From assembly GCA_002719955.1 (NCBI GenBank), contig PBFW01000070.1, positions 124,001 through 188,000 on the forward strand: a DNA stretch of 64,000 bases, read 5' to 3'. Source of the stretch: Deltaproteobacteria bacterium. GTDB lineage: Bacteria; Myxococcota_A; UBA9160; UBA4427. The position numbers and the translations under genes are program-made. This document shows positions 1-9,400 of this stretch, piece after piece; the stretch's first letter is position 1; the number at the start of each line of letters is the position of its first letter. Below the pieces are notes generated by a model. That model saw only the letters and a list, made by a program, of their open reading frames with translations, did no database searches and was not told the origin of the DNA.

Positions 1-600
1 GCCATTCTCTTCAGCGTTTTCGAGCAGCCCTTCTCGGGGCGCGACCTGATCCTGCTGGGCGGCGGACTCTTCCTGGTGGCAAAGGCGACCTGGGAGATTC
101 ATGACAAGCTCGAAGGCGAGGAGGAGGCGGATGCGAGCCTGAGGGCCGCGTCGATGGGAAGCGTGATCATTCAGATCATGCTGCTCGACATCGTATTCTC
201 GCTCGACTCGGTGATCACCGCCGTCGGGATGGCGAACGAGATCGCCGTCATGATCGCGGCCGTCGTGCTTTCGGTCGGCGTCATGCTTCTCTTCGCCGAG
301 ACGATCAGCCGCTTCATCGAGGATCATCCGACCATGAAGATGCTGGCGCTTTCATTCCTGATCCTGATCGGTGTCGTCCTGATGCTCGAAGGGCTCGGGA
401 AGCATGTCGAGAAGGGCTACATCTACTTCGCGATGGCCTTTGCGTTGATGGTGGAACTCGTCAATCTCGGGGTCCGAAAGCGAAGTCCCGTTCGTCTGAA
501 GCAGACCAGGGTCGTGCGAGATGATCATGTCCAGAGGGCCACCGGGGTGGCGGGGGTCGAAGGGCGCTCCGGATCCGAATCCAGCGTCGGAGAAGCGTGA
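1..600 (+). CDS. TerC family integral membrane protein (5' truncated by window)
   Basis: The reading frame is open from base 1 and ends in TGA at 598-600, so the true start lies outside the window. The visible ~199 residues match the TerC/YoaE-type membrane family: a GGGLFLVAKATWEIH segment, then the family hallmark FSLDSVITAVGMA with its membrane-embedded acidic residue, then further hydrophobic helices ending near LVNLGVRKR. TerC proteins are inner-membrane proteins linked to metal export or metal loading of exported proteins and to tellurium resistance; the exact substrate cannot be told here. The hydrophilic tail after about residue 165 is poorly conserved in the family. The stop overlaps the GTG start of the next gene (GTGA), which suggests translational coupling. 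Confidence 0.88.
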   Translation, partial: AILFSVFEQPFSGRDLILLGGGLFLVAKATWEIHDKLEGEEEADASLRAASMGSVIIQIMLLDIVFSLDSVITAVGMANEIAVMIAAVVLSVGVMLLFAETISRFIEDHPTMKMLALSFLILIGVVLMLEGLGKHVEKGYIYFAMAFALMVELVNLGVRKRSPVRLKQTRVVRDDHVQRATGVAGVEGRSGSESSVGEA

Positions 601-3600
601 GGATGGGCAGTCCGCGGACCTGGAAGATCCTTCGGCGCGCCGGAACCGGACTGCTCATCGCACCGATCCTGTTCTGGCTGGGGATCTCGGCGGGTATCAA
701 GTTGACGGTCGCGAAGGATATGCCTTTCGATGACCTGCTCGTGCTCGTCGGGCAGGGCCTGCTTCAGACGATCAGCTGCCCCGTCTTCGGTTGCGAGGCC
801 GAGCTTCTCGAGGGAATGGAAAGCACCATCTTCGACGAGTCGCTGCTGCTCGCGACGCCGGTTGCGCTCGATATCGATGAACGTGGACGCGTCCTCGTCG
901 CTGAAACGGGCCGTCAGAACAAGGGCGTCGAGGACAACCGTGAGCACGACTACTGGCTGCTCGACGATCTGGCCTCGCGGACGGTCGACGATCGCCGTGC
1001 TTATTATCAGAAATGGCTCGGAGTGGGGCGCTTCGATGACCCCGAGCATTTTTCGGCAGAGTCCGATCGCCTCGTCGTTCTCGAGGATCGGGACGCGGAT
1101 GGCGTGGCGGATTCGCGCCAGGTCCTCGCCGAGTGGGACGAGATGGCCACGGGCCTCGTGGCGGGCGTCGAAGCTCGCGAGGGCACGATCTGGGTGACTT
1201 CGATTCCATCCGTCTACCGCCTCGAGGATCTCGAGGGAGACGGTGTTGCAGAGTCGGTCGAGGCGCTCCATACCGGCTTCGGAGTCAGGACCTCGTTGAT
1301 CGGTCACGATCTGCACGGACTCGCGTGGGGACCGGACGGCAGGCTCTATTTTTCGATGGGCGATCGTGGCTACAACGTAACTCTGGCCGATGGCCGCATT
1401 CTCGAACCGACGATGGATGCCGGTCGTGGAGCGGTGTTTCGCATGAAGGCAGATGGCAGCGAGTTTGAAGTCTTCGCGACCGGCGTGCGTAATCCGCAGG
1501 AACTCGCCTTCGACGATTACGGGAATCTCTTCACCGGGGATAACAACGGCGATGGAGGGGATTCCGCGCGCATCGTCTACGTCGTGGAGGGCGGCGAGAC
1601 CGGCTGGGCGATGACCCTTCAATCGCTCGCTGGCGATTATATCCGCGGCCCCTGGATGGCAGAGGGGCTCTGGGACCTGCAACACGAGACCCAGCCGGCC
1701 TGGGTTCTCCCCCCGGTCGCGCATATCGCGAACGGGCCGGCGGGCTTCGTCCACTATCCGGGTCTGGGCTTGCCCGATCGGTACAGAGACCATTTCTTCC
1801 TGTGTGACTACGCGTATCTGAATGGTCGCAGCGGGATCTGGTCCTTCGCACTCGAGCCGCGGGGAGCGGGTTTCCAGATGGTCGACCGGCATAAGTTCGC
1901 GTGGTCGGTGCTGGCGACGGATTTCGATTTCAGTTGGGACGGGCGAATGTTCGCCACGATTTTCGACCAGATCGGGCTGACCCAGAAGATCGTGCAGTGG
2001 CAGCTTCCGGATCGACGTGTGGATTCGCGTGTCGAGGAACTCGAGCGCCTGGCTCGAGGGCGGATGAAGGATCTCGGGGTCGAGGAACTCACCCGGCTGC
2101 TCGGCTTCGTGGACCAGCGGATTCGTTTGCGCGCCCAATTCGAATTGGCGAAGCGCCGCGAGATCGAGGCGCTCGAGGCGCTCGTCGCCGATACACGGGC
2201 AGAGCTGATCCCCCGCCTGCATGCGTTGTGGGCTCAGGGACAGATCGGGCGCGAAGGAATTCGGGCCATCGCGCCGGCGGGGCTCGATTGGGCCGAGGCC
2301 GAGCCCGAGGAATTTCGCGCGCAGCTCGCGAAGGTCATCGGAGACGCGGGCGCGGATTGGTTGGCGAAAGATCTGCGACGTTGGCTCGCTTCGCAGACGC
2401 CACGCGTTCGCTTTTTCGCCGCCCAATCGCTCGGCCGCCTGGGCGACGAACAGAGTCTCCCGGGGCTCGTCGAGATGCTCCGAGGGAACGCGGACGAAGA
2501 CGTTTTCCTGCGCCATGCCGCGGTCTGGGCACTTCATCGGATCGGCGATGTCGAGGCCGTCTGGGCGTTTCGCGGAGACCGCCATCGTTCGGTGCGTCTG
2601 GCGGTGCTGCTCGTGCTCAGGCAGGCGGGCGACTCACGAATCGCGCACTTTCTATCGGACTCCGATCCGCTGCTGGTCGTCGAAGCGGCGCGGGCGATCT
2701 ACGACTGGCCGATCGATGGCGCGATGCCGGCGCTGGCTGCCCTCGCATCGGATCTGCGTCCCGTCGCCGCGGAGGATACGCAGACGGGGCAGGCGCTTCA
2801 TCGCAGGGTGATCGGCGCCAACGTTCGGCTTCGATCGGAGGCGGGCGCGGCCGCGCTGGCCGCTTATGTCCGCGACGAGTCTCAGTTGCAGAGTTTGCGA
2901 GAGATCGCGCTCGAGGCGCTCGGTACCTACTCGGAGCCGCCGCCGCGAGATCTGACGATGGGTTTCTTTCGCCCCCTGCCCGAGGCGGACGCCCGTTTGC
3001 TCGGGTCGGTTTTTCAGCGCCAGGGACGGGCGCTGATCGACTCCTCCCTGGGTGGGCGTGCTATCGAGATCGCCTCAGAAATTGGAGCGTTACCGCTTGA
3101 TAATGCGGAACTGCTCGAACTCGTTCGCGGTTCGGAGGACAAGCGTTCGGAGCGGGCTTCGGCGCTCGCTGCGCTGACGGCGCGAGCCGAGGCGGGCGAT
3201 CGTGGGAGCGAGCTTCGCGCGGCCTCCCAATTCGCGTTGGATTCCGATACCGCAGCACTGCGGAACGCGGGGCGTGATCTGCTGTACGCGCTCGATCCCG
3301 AGGCGGGACTCGCGAGTCTTCTCGCGGCGGTCGCGGACGCTTCGGCGACGAGCGAGCGCCAGCACGCCTGGACCCGGCTCGGGGTGGTCGACGACGCTCG
3401 TGCCCGGATCCCGATTCTTCAGGCGCTGGTCGATTGGGAGTCCGGAGCCCTCGAGGACGCCGTTGCGCTCGAGGTGATGGAGGCCGCGCTTGCCCAGGGC
3501 GGTGAGTTGGCGACGCGGTCGCGCGGGATATTGGCGCCCACTGGCGCGGACAGCGCGCGGCTCGTCGACGATCGACGATGGGCACTGGGCGGGGGCGATG

Positions 3601-4001
3601 CCGCCGCGGGCCGCCTGATCTTTCAGACGGTCGGGGATTGCCAGCGCTGTCATGGCGGAGGCGGTGGCCACGGAGGTGGCGCGGGCCCCGATCTCGCGGG
3701 CGTATCGCGAAAGGGCGCGCGTTATGTGCTCGAGTCGGTCCTGATCCCTTCGGCCAGGATCACCGAGGGATTCGGGTCCGTCGTCGTGACACGTCGAAGC
3801 GGCTCGACCCTCTCCGGTCTGCTGGTCGGATCGAGTGAGAGCGAGGTCGTCGTCGATGTCGGCGCGGCCGAGCCCGTCGTTGTTGCGCGGGGAGAGATCA
3901 CGAGCCAGAGCGAGCCCAAGACCGGGATGCCACCGATGGGCCTCGCGCTCGAGCCGAGGGCCTTGCGGGACGTCGTGGCCTACGTGATGTCGCTCGAGTG
4001 A
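597..4001 (+). CDS. Membrane-anchored sorbosone-type dehydrogenase / HEAT repeat / cytochrome c fusion protein
   Basis: This 1134-residue protein has an N-terminal membrane anchor or signal (about residues 15-35), a glucose/sorbosone-dehydrogenase-like beta-propeller region (roughly 80-470; e.g. HDLHGLAWGPDGRLYFSMGD and GVRNPQELAFDDYGNLF), a long helical HEAT-like region (roughly 480-940; LASQTPRVRFFAAQSLGRLG), and a C-terminal cytochrome c domain with heme motif CQRCH at residues 1015-1019. A downstream TGMPPMG may supply the axial Met. The order matches the large heme-binding membrane dehydrogenases best known from Planctomycetes and Verrucomicrobia. It probably oxidises a sugar or alcohol in the periplasm and passes electrons to the heme; the substrate is unknown. 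GTG 597 overlaps the terC stop; ATG 603 is an alternative start. Confidence 0.82.
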   Translation: MRMGSPRTWKILRRAGTGLLIAPILFWLGISAGIKLTVAKDMPFDDLLVLVGQGLLQTISCPVFGCEAELLEGMESTIFDESLLLATPVALDIDERGRVLVAETGRQNKGVEDNREHDYWLLDDLASRTVDDRRAYYQKWLGVGRFDDPEHFSAESDRLVVLEDRDADGVADSRQVLAEWDEMATGLVAGVEAREGTIWVTSIPSVYRLEDLEGDGVAESVEALHTGFGVRTSLIGHDLHGLAWGPDGRLYFSMGDRGYNVTLADGRILEPTMDAGRGAVFRMKADGSEFEVFATGVRNPQELAFDDYGNLFTGDNNGDGGDSARIVYVVEGGETGWAMTLQSLAGDYIRGPWMAEGLWDLQHETQPAWVLPPVAHIANGPAGFVHYPGLGLPDRYRDHFFLCDYAYLNGRSGIWSFALEPRGAGFQMVDRHKFAWSVLATDFDFSWDGRMFATIFDQIGLTQKIVQWQLPDRRVDSRVEELERLARGRMKDLGVEELTRLLGFVDQRIRLRAQFELAKRREIEALEALVADTRAELIPRLHALWAQGQIGREGIRAIAPAGLDWAEAEPEEFRAQLAKVIGDAGADWLAKDLRRWLASQTPRVRFFAAQSLGRLGDEQSLPGLVEMLRGNADEDVFLRHAAVWALHRIGDVEAVWAFRGDRHRSVRLAVLLVLRQAGDSRIAHFLSDSDPLLVVEAARAIYDWPIDGAMPALAALASDLRPVAAEDTQTGQALHRRVIGANVRLRSEAGAAALAAYVRDESQLQSLREIALEALGTYSEPPPRDLTMGFFRPLPEADARLLGSVFQRQGRALIDSSLGGRAIEIASEIGALPLDNAELLELVRGSEDKRSERASALAALTARAEAGDRGSELRAASQFALDSDTAALRNAGRDLLYALDPEAGLASLLAAVADASATSERQHAWTRLGVVDDARARIPILQALVDWESGALEDAVALEVMEAALAQGGELATRSRGILAPTGADSARLVDDRRWALGGGDAAAGRLIFQTVGDCQRCHGGGGGHGGGAGPDLAGVSRKGARYVLESVLIPSARITEGFGSVVVTRRSGSTLSGLLVGSSESEVVVDVGAAEPVVVARGEITSQSEPKTGMPPMGLALEPRALRDVVAYVMSLE

Positions 4002-4222
4002 CCAGAGGCTCCTGAACTCGAGGATCGCTGTCCACGACTCCACCGCCGTAGGGGCCTCGACCCCTGACGCTCGGTCCGACGCAGCCGCGAGCTCCGACCG
4101 ATCCCTGAGGCATTCTGGTTGTTCTGGCACCCGAGCTGTCATAACCTCCCTGCACTCAAAAACGCCCGAATCTTCTTTCCCCCGGAACGCATCCCAGCAG
4201 GGACGCCCAGGAGTCCTCAATC

Positions 4223-5419
4223 ATGGCGCGCGAAGCAGTCATCGTGGGCAGTCTCCGCACCGGCCTCGCCAAGGCCCATCGCGGTTCGTTCAACCTCACC
4301 GAGCCCGTCGACTACACCGCGCATGTCCTGCGCGAAGTGGTCAGCGGCCAGCCGAACCTCGACGCGGCCGAGATCGAAGACGTGATCATAGGTTGTGGCC
4401 ACCCGGAAGGATGCATGGGCATGAACATGGCGCGCATCGCTTCGATGTCTGCCGATATCCCGAAGACGGCGGCGGCCACGACGGTGAATCGCTTTTGCTC
4501 CTCGGGTTCGCAGGCGATCATGATGGCCGCGAACCAGATCCTTCAGGATGGGGCGGAGGCCGCGATCGGCGGTGGCGTCGAGACGATCACGATGATGCAG
4601 GACGGCACCCAGAACCGAAACCGCCTGGCGAACAAGGATGCCGCGGAACGCTTTCCGGGTCTCTACTTTCCGATGGGGATCACGGCCGAGATCGTCGCTG
4701 AGCGCTACGGCATCTCCCGAGAGGACCAGGACGCGTACGGCCTTCAGAGCCAGCAGCGCTACGCAGCCGCCGCGGAGAAGGGCTGGATCGGGGAGGAGAT
4801 CGCCCCGATGAAGGTGACCCGCAAGGTCACACCGAAGGAAGGCGACGAGTACGAAGAGGACGTCGTGGTCGACAAGGACGAGTGTAATCGCCCGACGACG
4901 ACCCTCGAAGGCCTTCAGAAACTGAAGCCGGTCTTCAAGAAGCCCGAGGAGGGCGGCACGGTCACGGCCGGGAATGCATCCCAGCTCTCGGACGGCGCTT
5001 CCGCGACGCTTCTCATGAGCGCCGATCGAGCCAAGTCGTTGAGCATCGAACCCATGGCGATCTATCGCGGTTCGGCGGTCGCGGGCTGTGGTCCCGAAGA
5101 GATGGGGATCGGGCCGATCTTTGCCGTTCCGAAGCTGCTCAAGCGCCACGGATTGACGATCGACGACATCGACATCGTAGAGCTCAACGAAGCCTTCGCC
5201 TCCCAGGCACTCCACTGTCAGCGCGAGCTGGGGATTCCCAACGAGAAGCTGAACCCGACCGGTGGTTCGATCTCGATCGGCCACCCCTTCGGCATGACCG
5301 GATCACGGATGACCGGTCTGCTCATTCGACAGCTGAAGCGCACCGGAGGTCGCTACGGGATCGTGACCATGTGCGTCGGCGGCGGTCAGGGTTTCGCAAG
5401 TCTCTTCGAGGCTTGTTAG
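4223..5419 (+). CDS. Acetyl-CoA C-acyltransferase (thiolase)
   Basis: A 398-residue thiolase of normal length. It has the acyl-accepting cysteine in NRFCSSGSQ (Cys92), the catalytic histidine in GGSISIGHPFGMTGSR (His354) and the second cysteine in MCVGGGQGFASLF (Cys384). It cleaves 3-oxoacyl-CoA to acetyl-CoA and a shortened acyl-CoA, the last step of beta-oxidation, or works in the reverse direction. AGGAG about ten bases before ATG 4223 supports the start. It stands alone between the dehydrogenase and a minus-strand amidohydrolase, and a hairpin follows it at 5491. The closest family is the FadA/FadI-like acyltransferases, but chain-length preference cannot be read. Confidence 0.93.
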   Translation: MAREAVIVGSLRTGLAKAHRGSFNLTEPVDYTAHVLREVVSGQPNLDAAEIEDVIIGCGHPEGCMGMNMARIASMSADIPKTAAATTVNRFCSSGSQAIMMAANQILQDGAEAAIGGGVETITMMQDGTQNRNRLANKDAAERFPGLYFPMGITAEIVAERYGISREDQDAYGLQSQQRYAAAAEKGWIGEEIAPMKVTRKVTPKEGDEYEEDVVVDKDECNRPTTTLEGLQKLKPVFKKPEEGGTVTAGNASQLSDGASATLLMSADRAKSLSIEPMAIYRGSAVAGCGPEEMGIGPIFAVPKLLKRHGLTIDDIDIVELNEAFASQALHCQRELGIPNEKLNPTGGSISIGHPFGMTGSRMTGLLIRQLKRTGGRYGIVTMCVGGGQGFASLFEAC

Positions 5420-5490
5420 TTTCGATCGGCCTGGCTTCGGTCGTAAGGGCGTAGTCGCTCCCTTCCTATTCGACAATGGATCATGCGGAC

Positions 5491-5528
5491 GGGCCTGGCT
5501 CTCGATTGGAGCCGGGTCCGTTCTATTT
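5491..5528 (+). terminator. Hairpin terminator after the thiolase gene
   Basis: GGGCCTGGCTC at 5491-5501 pairs with GAGCCGGGTCC at 5509-5519 along all eleven positions (two G-T pairs), with a seven-base loop, followed by a short T-containing tail (GTTCTATTT). It sits 71 bases after the thiolase stop and just beyond the EAL remnant on the other strand, so it may stop transcription from both sides. Confidence 0.6.
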
Positions 5529-5531
5529 GTG

Positions 5532-5705
5532 TCAACATCGGCGTCGGGGCTTTTCAGCCTCCAGAAATGCCTCGAATTCATCGGCGGGGCAGGGTCGGCA
5601 CAAGAGAAATCCCTGCAATTCATCACATCCCTGCTCGACGAGAAGGTTGGCCACTTCTCGGGTTTCGACACCCTCCGCCACGACCTCGAGACCCATGGTA
5701 TGGGC
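5532..5705 (-). pseudogene. C-terminal remnant of an EAL (c-di-GMP phosphodiesterase) domain
   Basis: On the minus strand, directly after the amidohydrolase stop and in another frame, a stretch of about 57 codons reads AHTMGLEVVAEGVETREVAN, then EQGCDELQGFLLCRP and PADEFEAFL, ending in TGA at 5532-5534. These are the final conserved blocks of EAL domains (GLEVVAEGVET, GCDxxQGYxxxRP, PxxEF). The catalytic EAL motif and about 80% of the domain are absent, because the amidohydrolase gene occupies the upstream sequence. It is best read as the tail of a destroyed diguanylate phosphodiesterase gene. An ATG at 5696 could start a 54-residue peptide, but such a fragment could not be catalytic. Confidence 0.75.
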
Positions 5706-5716
5706 CGGTCGATCTC

Positions 5717-7135
5717 TTACGAGTTCAGGTCGACCCCCTTGGCATAGGCTTCCACGACTGTGCCCTCGAAGAAATCGGCATTCGCACCGCAGAACAGGCG
5801 GACGGCGTTGTCACACATGAAATCCCGAAACTGGCTCTTGTCCATCCAGCCGTACTCGAGGTGTTCGTAGGCTTCGGGGAGGACCTGGTCCATGTGGGTG
5901 ACGTCCCAGTGGCCGATGTCCGAGGAGAAGATCGCGCGGAGGCTCTTCTTTCCGGGCAATCGATTCGTATCGAAGGCAACACCCGCCAGTCGGTCATCCG
6001 CTTCACAGCCGAAGAAACAATTCGTCGTCATCTGACGGACGATGTCGCCGACTCTCTCGATTCCAGCGGCTTCGAAGTCGTTCACGATGTCCGGGGTCTG
6101 ACCCGACTGCCCGAAGATCGTTCCCCAGCCATCGATGACGGGTTCGAGCGCGCCCTTGTGTTCGGAGACGAGCCGGTCGAAGAGATCACCGTCGAGCCCG
6201 CGCGGATCGCGAGATACGAGCCCCTTCGGTCCCCGTTTTTCGAAATGTTCGACGAGTCCGGTGTACATCTGGAGGGCCCAGGCGACGCCGCCCTCCAGGA
6301 AGCCGGCGCGTAGTTTCGGGAAGCGGTGAAAAACGCCACCGAAGAAGAGGGACTTGGCGGTTGCGTCGTTTGCGCCCGCGAATGCACCCATATGGTTGTG
6401 TGAAAAGTTCGTCGTCGAGCGGCGGCCGCTCCAGCCCATCGACGACGAGTGAAAGGTCGGGGAGACTTTCAGGTCGATGACTTTTCGCCAGACCGGGTCG
6501 TAGTCGTAGAGGCTGTCGAGGCCGAGGCCATCGATCCAGTAGGCGTGCTCGCCGCTCCCCTCGAAGGGGCGCGCGGCGAAGCCGGCGAGCAGGACCCCGC
6601 GCATGCCGAGTTCGGAGACCGCGTAGTCGAGTTCCTCGAGCGCCTCCTGCGGTGTAAAGGTCGGAATTACCGCCACTGGCGCCAAACGGTCTTCGAGTCC
6701 CTCCAGCAGGTCCTTCGCATAGCGGTTGTAAGCTCGGCATCCCATCCGGCGGACCTTTTCGTCTCGTTGGGCCGGGAGTTGCAGCCCGACACTGGGATAG
6801 ATGACGGCGAAATCGATCCCGAGCTCATCGAGCCTTTCGTGGAGAAGGTGAGGAGCGGTCACTGTCGCGAGATCCCGAGCATCGTTCGGAAAGCCCCACC
6901 ACGGTCCTCGAAAGGACCGATGGGCCGCGCGTTCCGCGGGCGTTTGGTTCTGCCAGAGTTGCGAGCCATCGAAGTTGGCCGTTCGAGCGAAGGACCCGAA
7001 TCCCTCCGCGATACCGGCTTCCTTCAGGTAGCGGTCGAAGACCGGGGCGTACTCGACGAGATGACCATCGGCGTCGATCACCGGATGGTCGAGGGAGGCC
7101 CGGATTTCCGCGGGAGAGGCAGATCTTTCGCTCAT
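5717..7135 (-). CDS. Amidohydrolase family 2 (metal-dependent hydrolase/decarboxylase) protein
   Basis: A 472-residue protein beginning MSERSASPAEIRASLDHP, with the N-terminal metal-binding signature VIDADGHLVE and a C-terminal FSSDIGHWD block supplying the late metal-binding Asp and His. This is the amidohydrolase-2 pattern of the ACMSD/resorcylate-decarboxylase branch (TIM-barrel, usually one Zn or Mn). Long relatives of this size are common in actinobacterial and deltaproteobacterial catabolic clusters, often uncharacterised. It is probably a cytosolic hydrolase or non-oxidative decarboxylase of a carboxylic acid. It is divergent from the acetoacetate-decarboxylase-like gene at 7404, with 268 bases of shared upstream region. 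Confidence 0.85.
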   Translation of the reverse strand: MSERSASPAEIRASLDHPVIDADGHLVEYAPVFDRYLKEAGIAEGFGSFARTANFDGSQLWQNQTPAERAAHRSFRGPWWGFPNDARDLATVTAPHLLHERLDELGIDFAVIYPSVGLQLPAQRDEKVRRMGCRAYNRYAKDLLEGLEDRLAPVAVIPTFTPQEALEELDYAVSELGMRGVLLAGFAARPFEGSGEHAYWIDGLGLDSLYDYDPVWRKVIDLKVSPTFHSSSMGWSGRRSTTNFSHNHMGAFAGANDATAKSLFFGGVFHRFPKLRAGFLEGGVAWALQMYTGLVEHFEKRGPKGLVSRDPRGLDGDLFDRLVSEHKGALEPVIDGWGTIFGQSGQTPDIVNDFEAAGIERVGDIVRQMTTNCFFGCEADDRLAGVAFDTNRLPGKKSLRAIFSSDIGHWDVTHMDQVLPEAYEHLEYGWMDKSQFRDFMCDNAVRLFCGANADFFEGTVVEAYAKGVDLNS

Positions 7136-7403
7136 GAGGAGAGCGTAGGGACGGGGACGGGGCTTCGGAAGGGCTTCTCCCGCGGCTCGGCGAGGGCGGG
7201 CGAGGCCGCCTTCTTACAACGATTTCAGGTCGGGTCGTTCTGAGAAGGGCTTGCTCGGTCGATCGAGTGCCGATGCACCGCTTGCCCGACCGGTCTAGGC
7301 TCTCTGAAGGCGACAGACCGTCCATCCGGACGCGCGCTCGCATCCCGAGAGGGCTGGTCCCTCGCGACCGGATTCAACCGAAACAAGATGGAGACCCCAC
7401 GAA

Positions 7404-8165
7404 ATGTCAGGACCCCAGATCAACGCTGGCGATATCACCGAATGGCCGATCCTCAAGGTCGATTATCTCACGGACAAGGACAAGGTGGCCGCATTGCTTC
7501 CGCCGGGGATCGAGCCGGGTGACACGCCCCATGTGAATCTCTCAATCTATCAGGTCGCCGTTCCCGACGTCCCCGAATATGGCGTCTTCATGACGGTGGA
7601 CGCGGGCTATCGCGGTACGACGGGCATGTACACCCTGGGCTATGGCATCGATCAGGAATCGGCCGTCTTCATCAGCCGCGACATGAATGGCCAGCCGAAA
7701 TATCCTTGTGAGATCGACTTCTATCGATACCAGGACAAGATTTCCGCTCGCTGCACCCACCAGGGCTACACCTTCATCGAATTCGAAGGGATGGCCGGCG
7801 ACGCGCTGCCCGCGCGCGAAAAATTCGAAGAGAACGAGTGGTGGATCAAGGTGCTGCGTGCGGTCGGGGGGGCGGAGAAGGCGTACGATTTTCCGCCTCA
7901 CGTCGTGCGTGTGAAGAGCACCTATGCGACCAAGGCGGAGATCGCCGTCGAAGGCGAGCTCGGTCTCCTCGAGAGCCCGTGGGATCCGATCGCGTCGCTG
8001 CTCCCCGTCCGGGAATACCAGGGTGCGCGATTGTGGTGGCCCGAGTTTCTCGGGCGTGAGATCACCCTCGAAGGTCCGCTCGATCCGGAGGCCTACTGGC
8101 CCCATGTCGACAATATCAGCGGTTCCCGTTGGCCCGGATATATGGGAGGGCCGAAGCCGGCCTGA
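7404..8165 (+). CDS. Acetoacetate decarboxylase family protein
   Basis: A 253-residue protein matching the acetoacetate decarboxylase fold: an N-terminal LLPPGIEPGDTPHVNLSIYQ block, a strand-rich middle, and GQPKYPCEI, in which Lys99 aligns with the Schiff-base lysine region of the family. The usual residues just before and after that lysine differ from the clostridial enzyme, so it may be one of the ADC-like proteins that catalyse aldol or hydratase chemistry instead of decarboxylation. It is cytosolic, with no signal peptide. ATG 7404 is preceded by a weak GGAG. It is convergent with asd. Confidence 0.8.
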   Translation: MSGPQINAGDITEWPILKVDYLTDKDKVAALLPPGIEPGDTPHVNLSIYQVAVPDVPEYGVFMTVDAGYRGTTGMYTLGYGIDQESAVFISRDMNGQPKYPCEIDFYRYQDKISARCTHQGYTFIEFEGMAGDALPAREKFEENEWWIKVLRAVGGAEKAYDFPPHVVRVKSTYATKAEIAVEGELGLLESPWDPIASLLPVREYQGARLWWPEFLGREITLEGPLDPEAYWPHVDNISGSRWPGYMGGPKPA

Positions 8166-8242
8166 TGGCTCGAATGCGATGACCTGGGAAACCGCATACT
8201 TCGATGGAATCGCGATCATCATGTGAACAGGATCGGATTTGG

Positions 8243-9400
8243 CTAGACGCCGCTTTCCCTGAGGATCTGCAGCATTCGCCTCAACGGCTCCGCGGCCCCC
8301 CAGAGCAGCTGATCGCCCACGGTAAAGGCGCTCAGGAAATCTTCGCCGAGCCGTGTCTTGCGCACGCGGCCGATCGGGATGTCCAAGGTGCCGGTGACCG
8401 CGGCCGGAGTCAGCTCGGTGAGGGTGGCTTGCTTGTCGTTGCGGACGAGCCGGACCCAGTCGTTGGCGCCGTCGAGCATCGACTCGATGTCCGCGAGCGG
8501 AACGTCCCTGCGAAGTTTGATGGTGAAGGCCTGGCTGTGGCAGCGCATCGCACCGACGCGAACACAGATCGAATCGATGGGGACCGGGTCCTTCGAACCG
8601 GGTAGGGAGATCGATCGCCCGAGGATCTTGTTTCCTTCGGCGAAGGCCTTCCACTCCTCTCGCGTCTCGCCCGAGTCCAGGGGGCTGTCAATCCAGGGCA
8701 GCAGATTCGCGGCGAGCGGGGCGCCGAAATTCTCGATCGGCATGGCGTCGCTTCGAAGCACCTCGGTGATGCGCTGATCGAGGGGCACGATGCCCGACGA
8801 GGGATCGGCTAGCAGATCCGCGCTCTTTTCAGCCAGTGTCGCCATCTGCGATACGAGTTCGCGCATATGCCGAGCACCGCCGCCCGAAGCCGCCTGATAG
8901 GTCATGCAGGTCATCCATTCGACGAGGTCCTCGGCGAAGAGTCCGTCGAGCGCGAGCAGCATCAGGCTCACGGTGCAGTTGCCACCGATGAAGTTCTTGA
9001 TGCCCGAGTCGATGCCGCGATCGATGACATCGCGGTTCACCGGGTCGAGGATGATCACGCTGTCGTCGTCCAGGCGTTTGGCGCTGGCCGCGTCGATCCA
9101 ATAGCCCTTCCATCCCTGCTCCCGGAGCTGGGGCAGGACCTGCTTGGTATAATCGCCCCCCTGGCAGGTCACGATCGCGTCGTGCTCGGACAGGGCTGAA
9201 AGATCGTAGGCATCGGCCAGCGCAGAGGAACGCTGCCCGGAGGCAGCGTCGCCGACCGGCGGGCCCTCCTCGCCCACCTGGCTCGTGGAATAGAAGGTCG
9301 TTGTCAGATCCGCGAAATCTCCCTCGGCGCCCATGCGCTCAAGGAGTACGGATCCAACCATTCCTCTCCATCCGACGATTCCGACGTGTTCGATAGACAT
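8243..9400 (-). CDS. asd: Aspartate-semialdehyde dehydrogenase
   Basis: This 385-residue enzyme makes L-aspartate 4-semialdehyde from aspartyl phosphate using NADPH, the branch point for lysine/diaminopimelate, threonine and methionine. The N-terminal VGIVGWRGMVGSVLLERM is the NADP-binding loop of the gammaproteobacterial (E. coli-like) class; the nucleophile is Cys142 in IGGNCTVSLML, and the AASGGGARHMREL block is also typical. The start is placed at ATG 9400 (MSIEHVGIVGW) because that gives the family N-terminus; the frame is open further upstream but without similarity. It is the one clear primary-metabolism gene in a catabolic window. Confidence 0.95.
   Translation of the reverse strand: MSIEHVGIVGWRGMVGSVLLERMGAEGDFADLTTTFYSTSQVGEEGPPVGDAASGQRSSALADAYDLSALSEHDAIVTCQGGDYTKQVLPQLREQGWKGYWIDAASAKRLDDDSVIILDPVNRDVIDRGIDSGIKNFIGGNCTVSLMLLALDGLFAEDLVEWMTCMTYQAASGGGARHMRELVSQMATLAEKSADLLADPSSGIVPLDQRITEVLRSDAMPIENFGAPLAANLLPWIDSPLDSGETREEWKAFAEGNKILGRSISLPGSKDPVPIDSICVRVGAMRCHSQAFTIKLRRDVPLADIESMLDGANDWVRLVRNDKQATLTELTPAAVTGTLDIPIGRVRKTRLGEDFLSAFTVGDQLLWGAAEPLRRMLQILRESGV

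Noticed and set aside
525..2585. A 686-codon minus-strand frame opposite the large dehydrogenase gene
   Set aside because: The plus-strand protein has dehydrogenase, HEAT and heme motifs; the minus frame has none.
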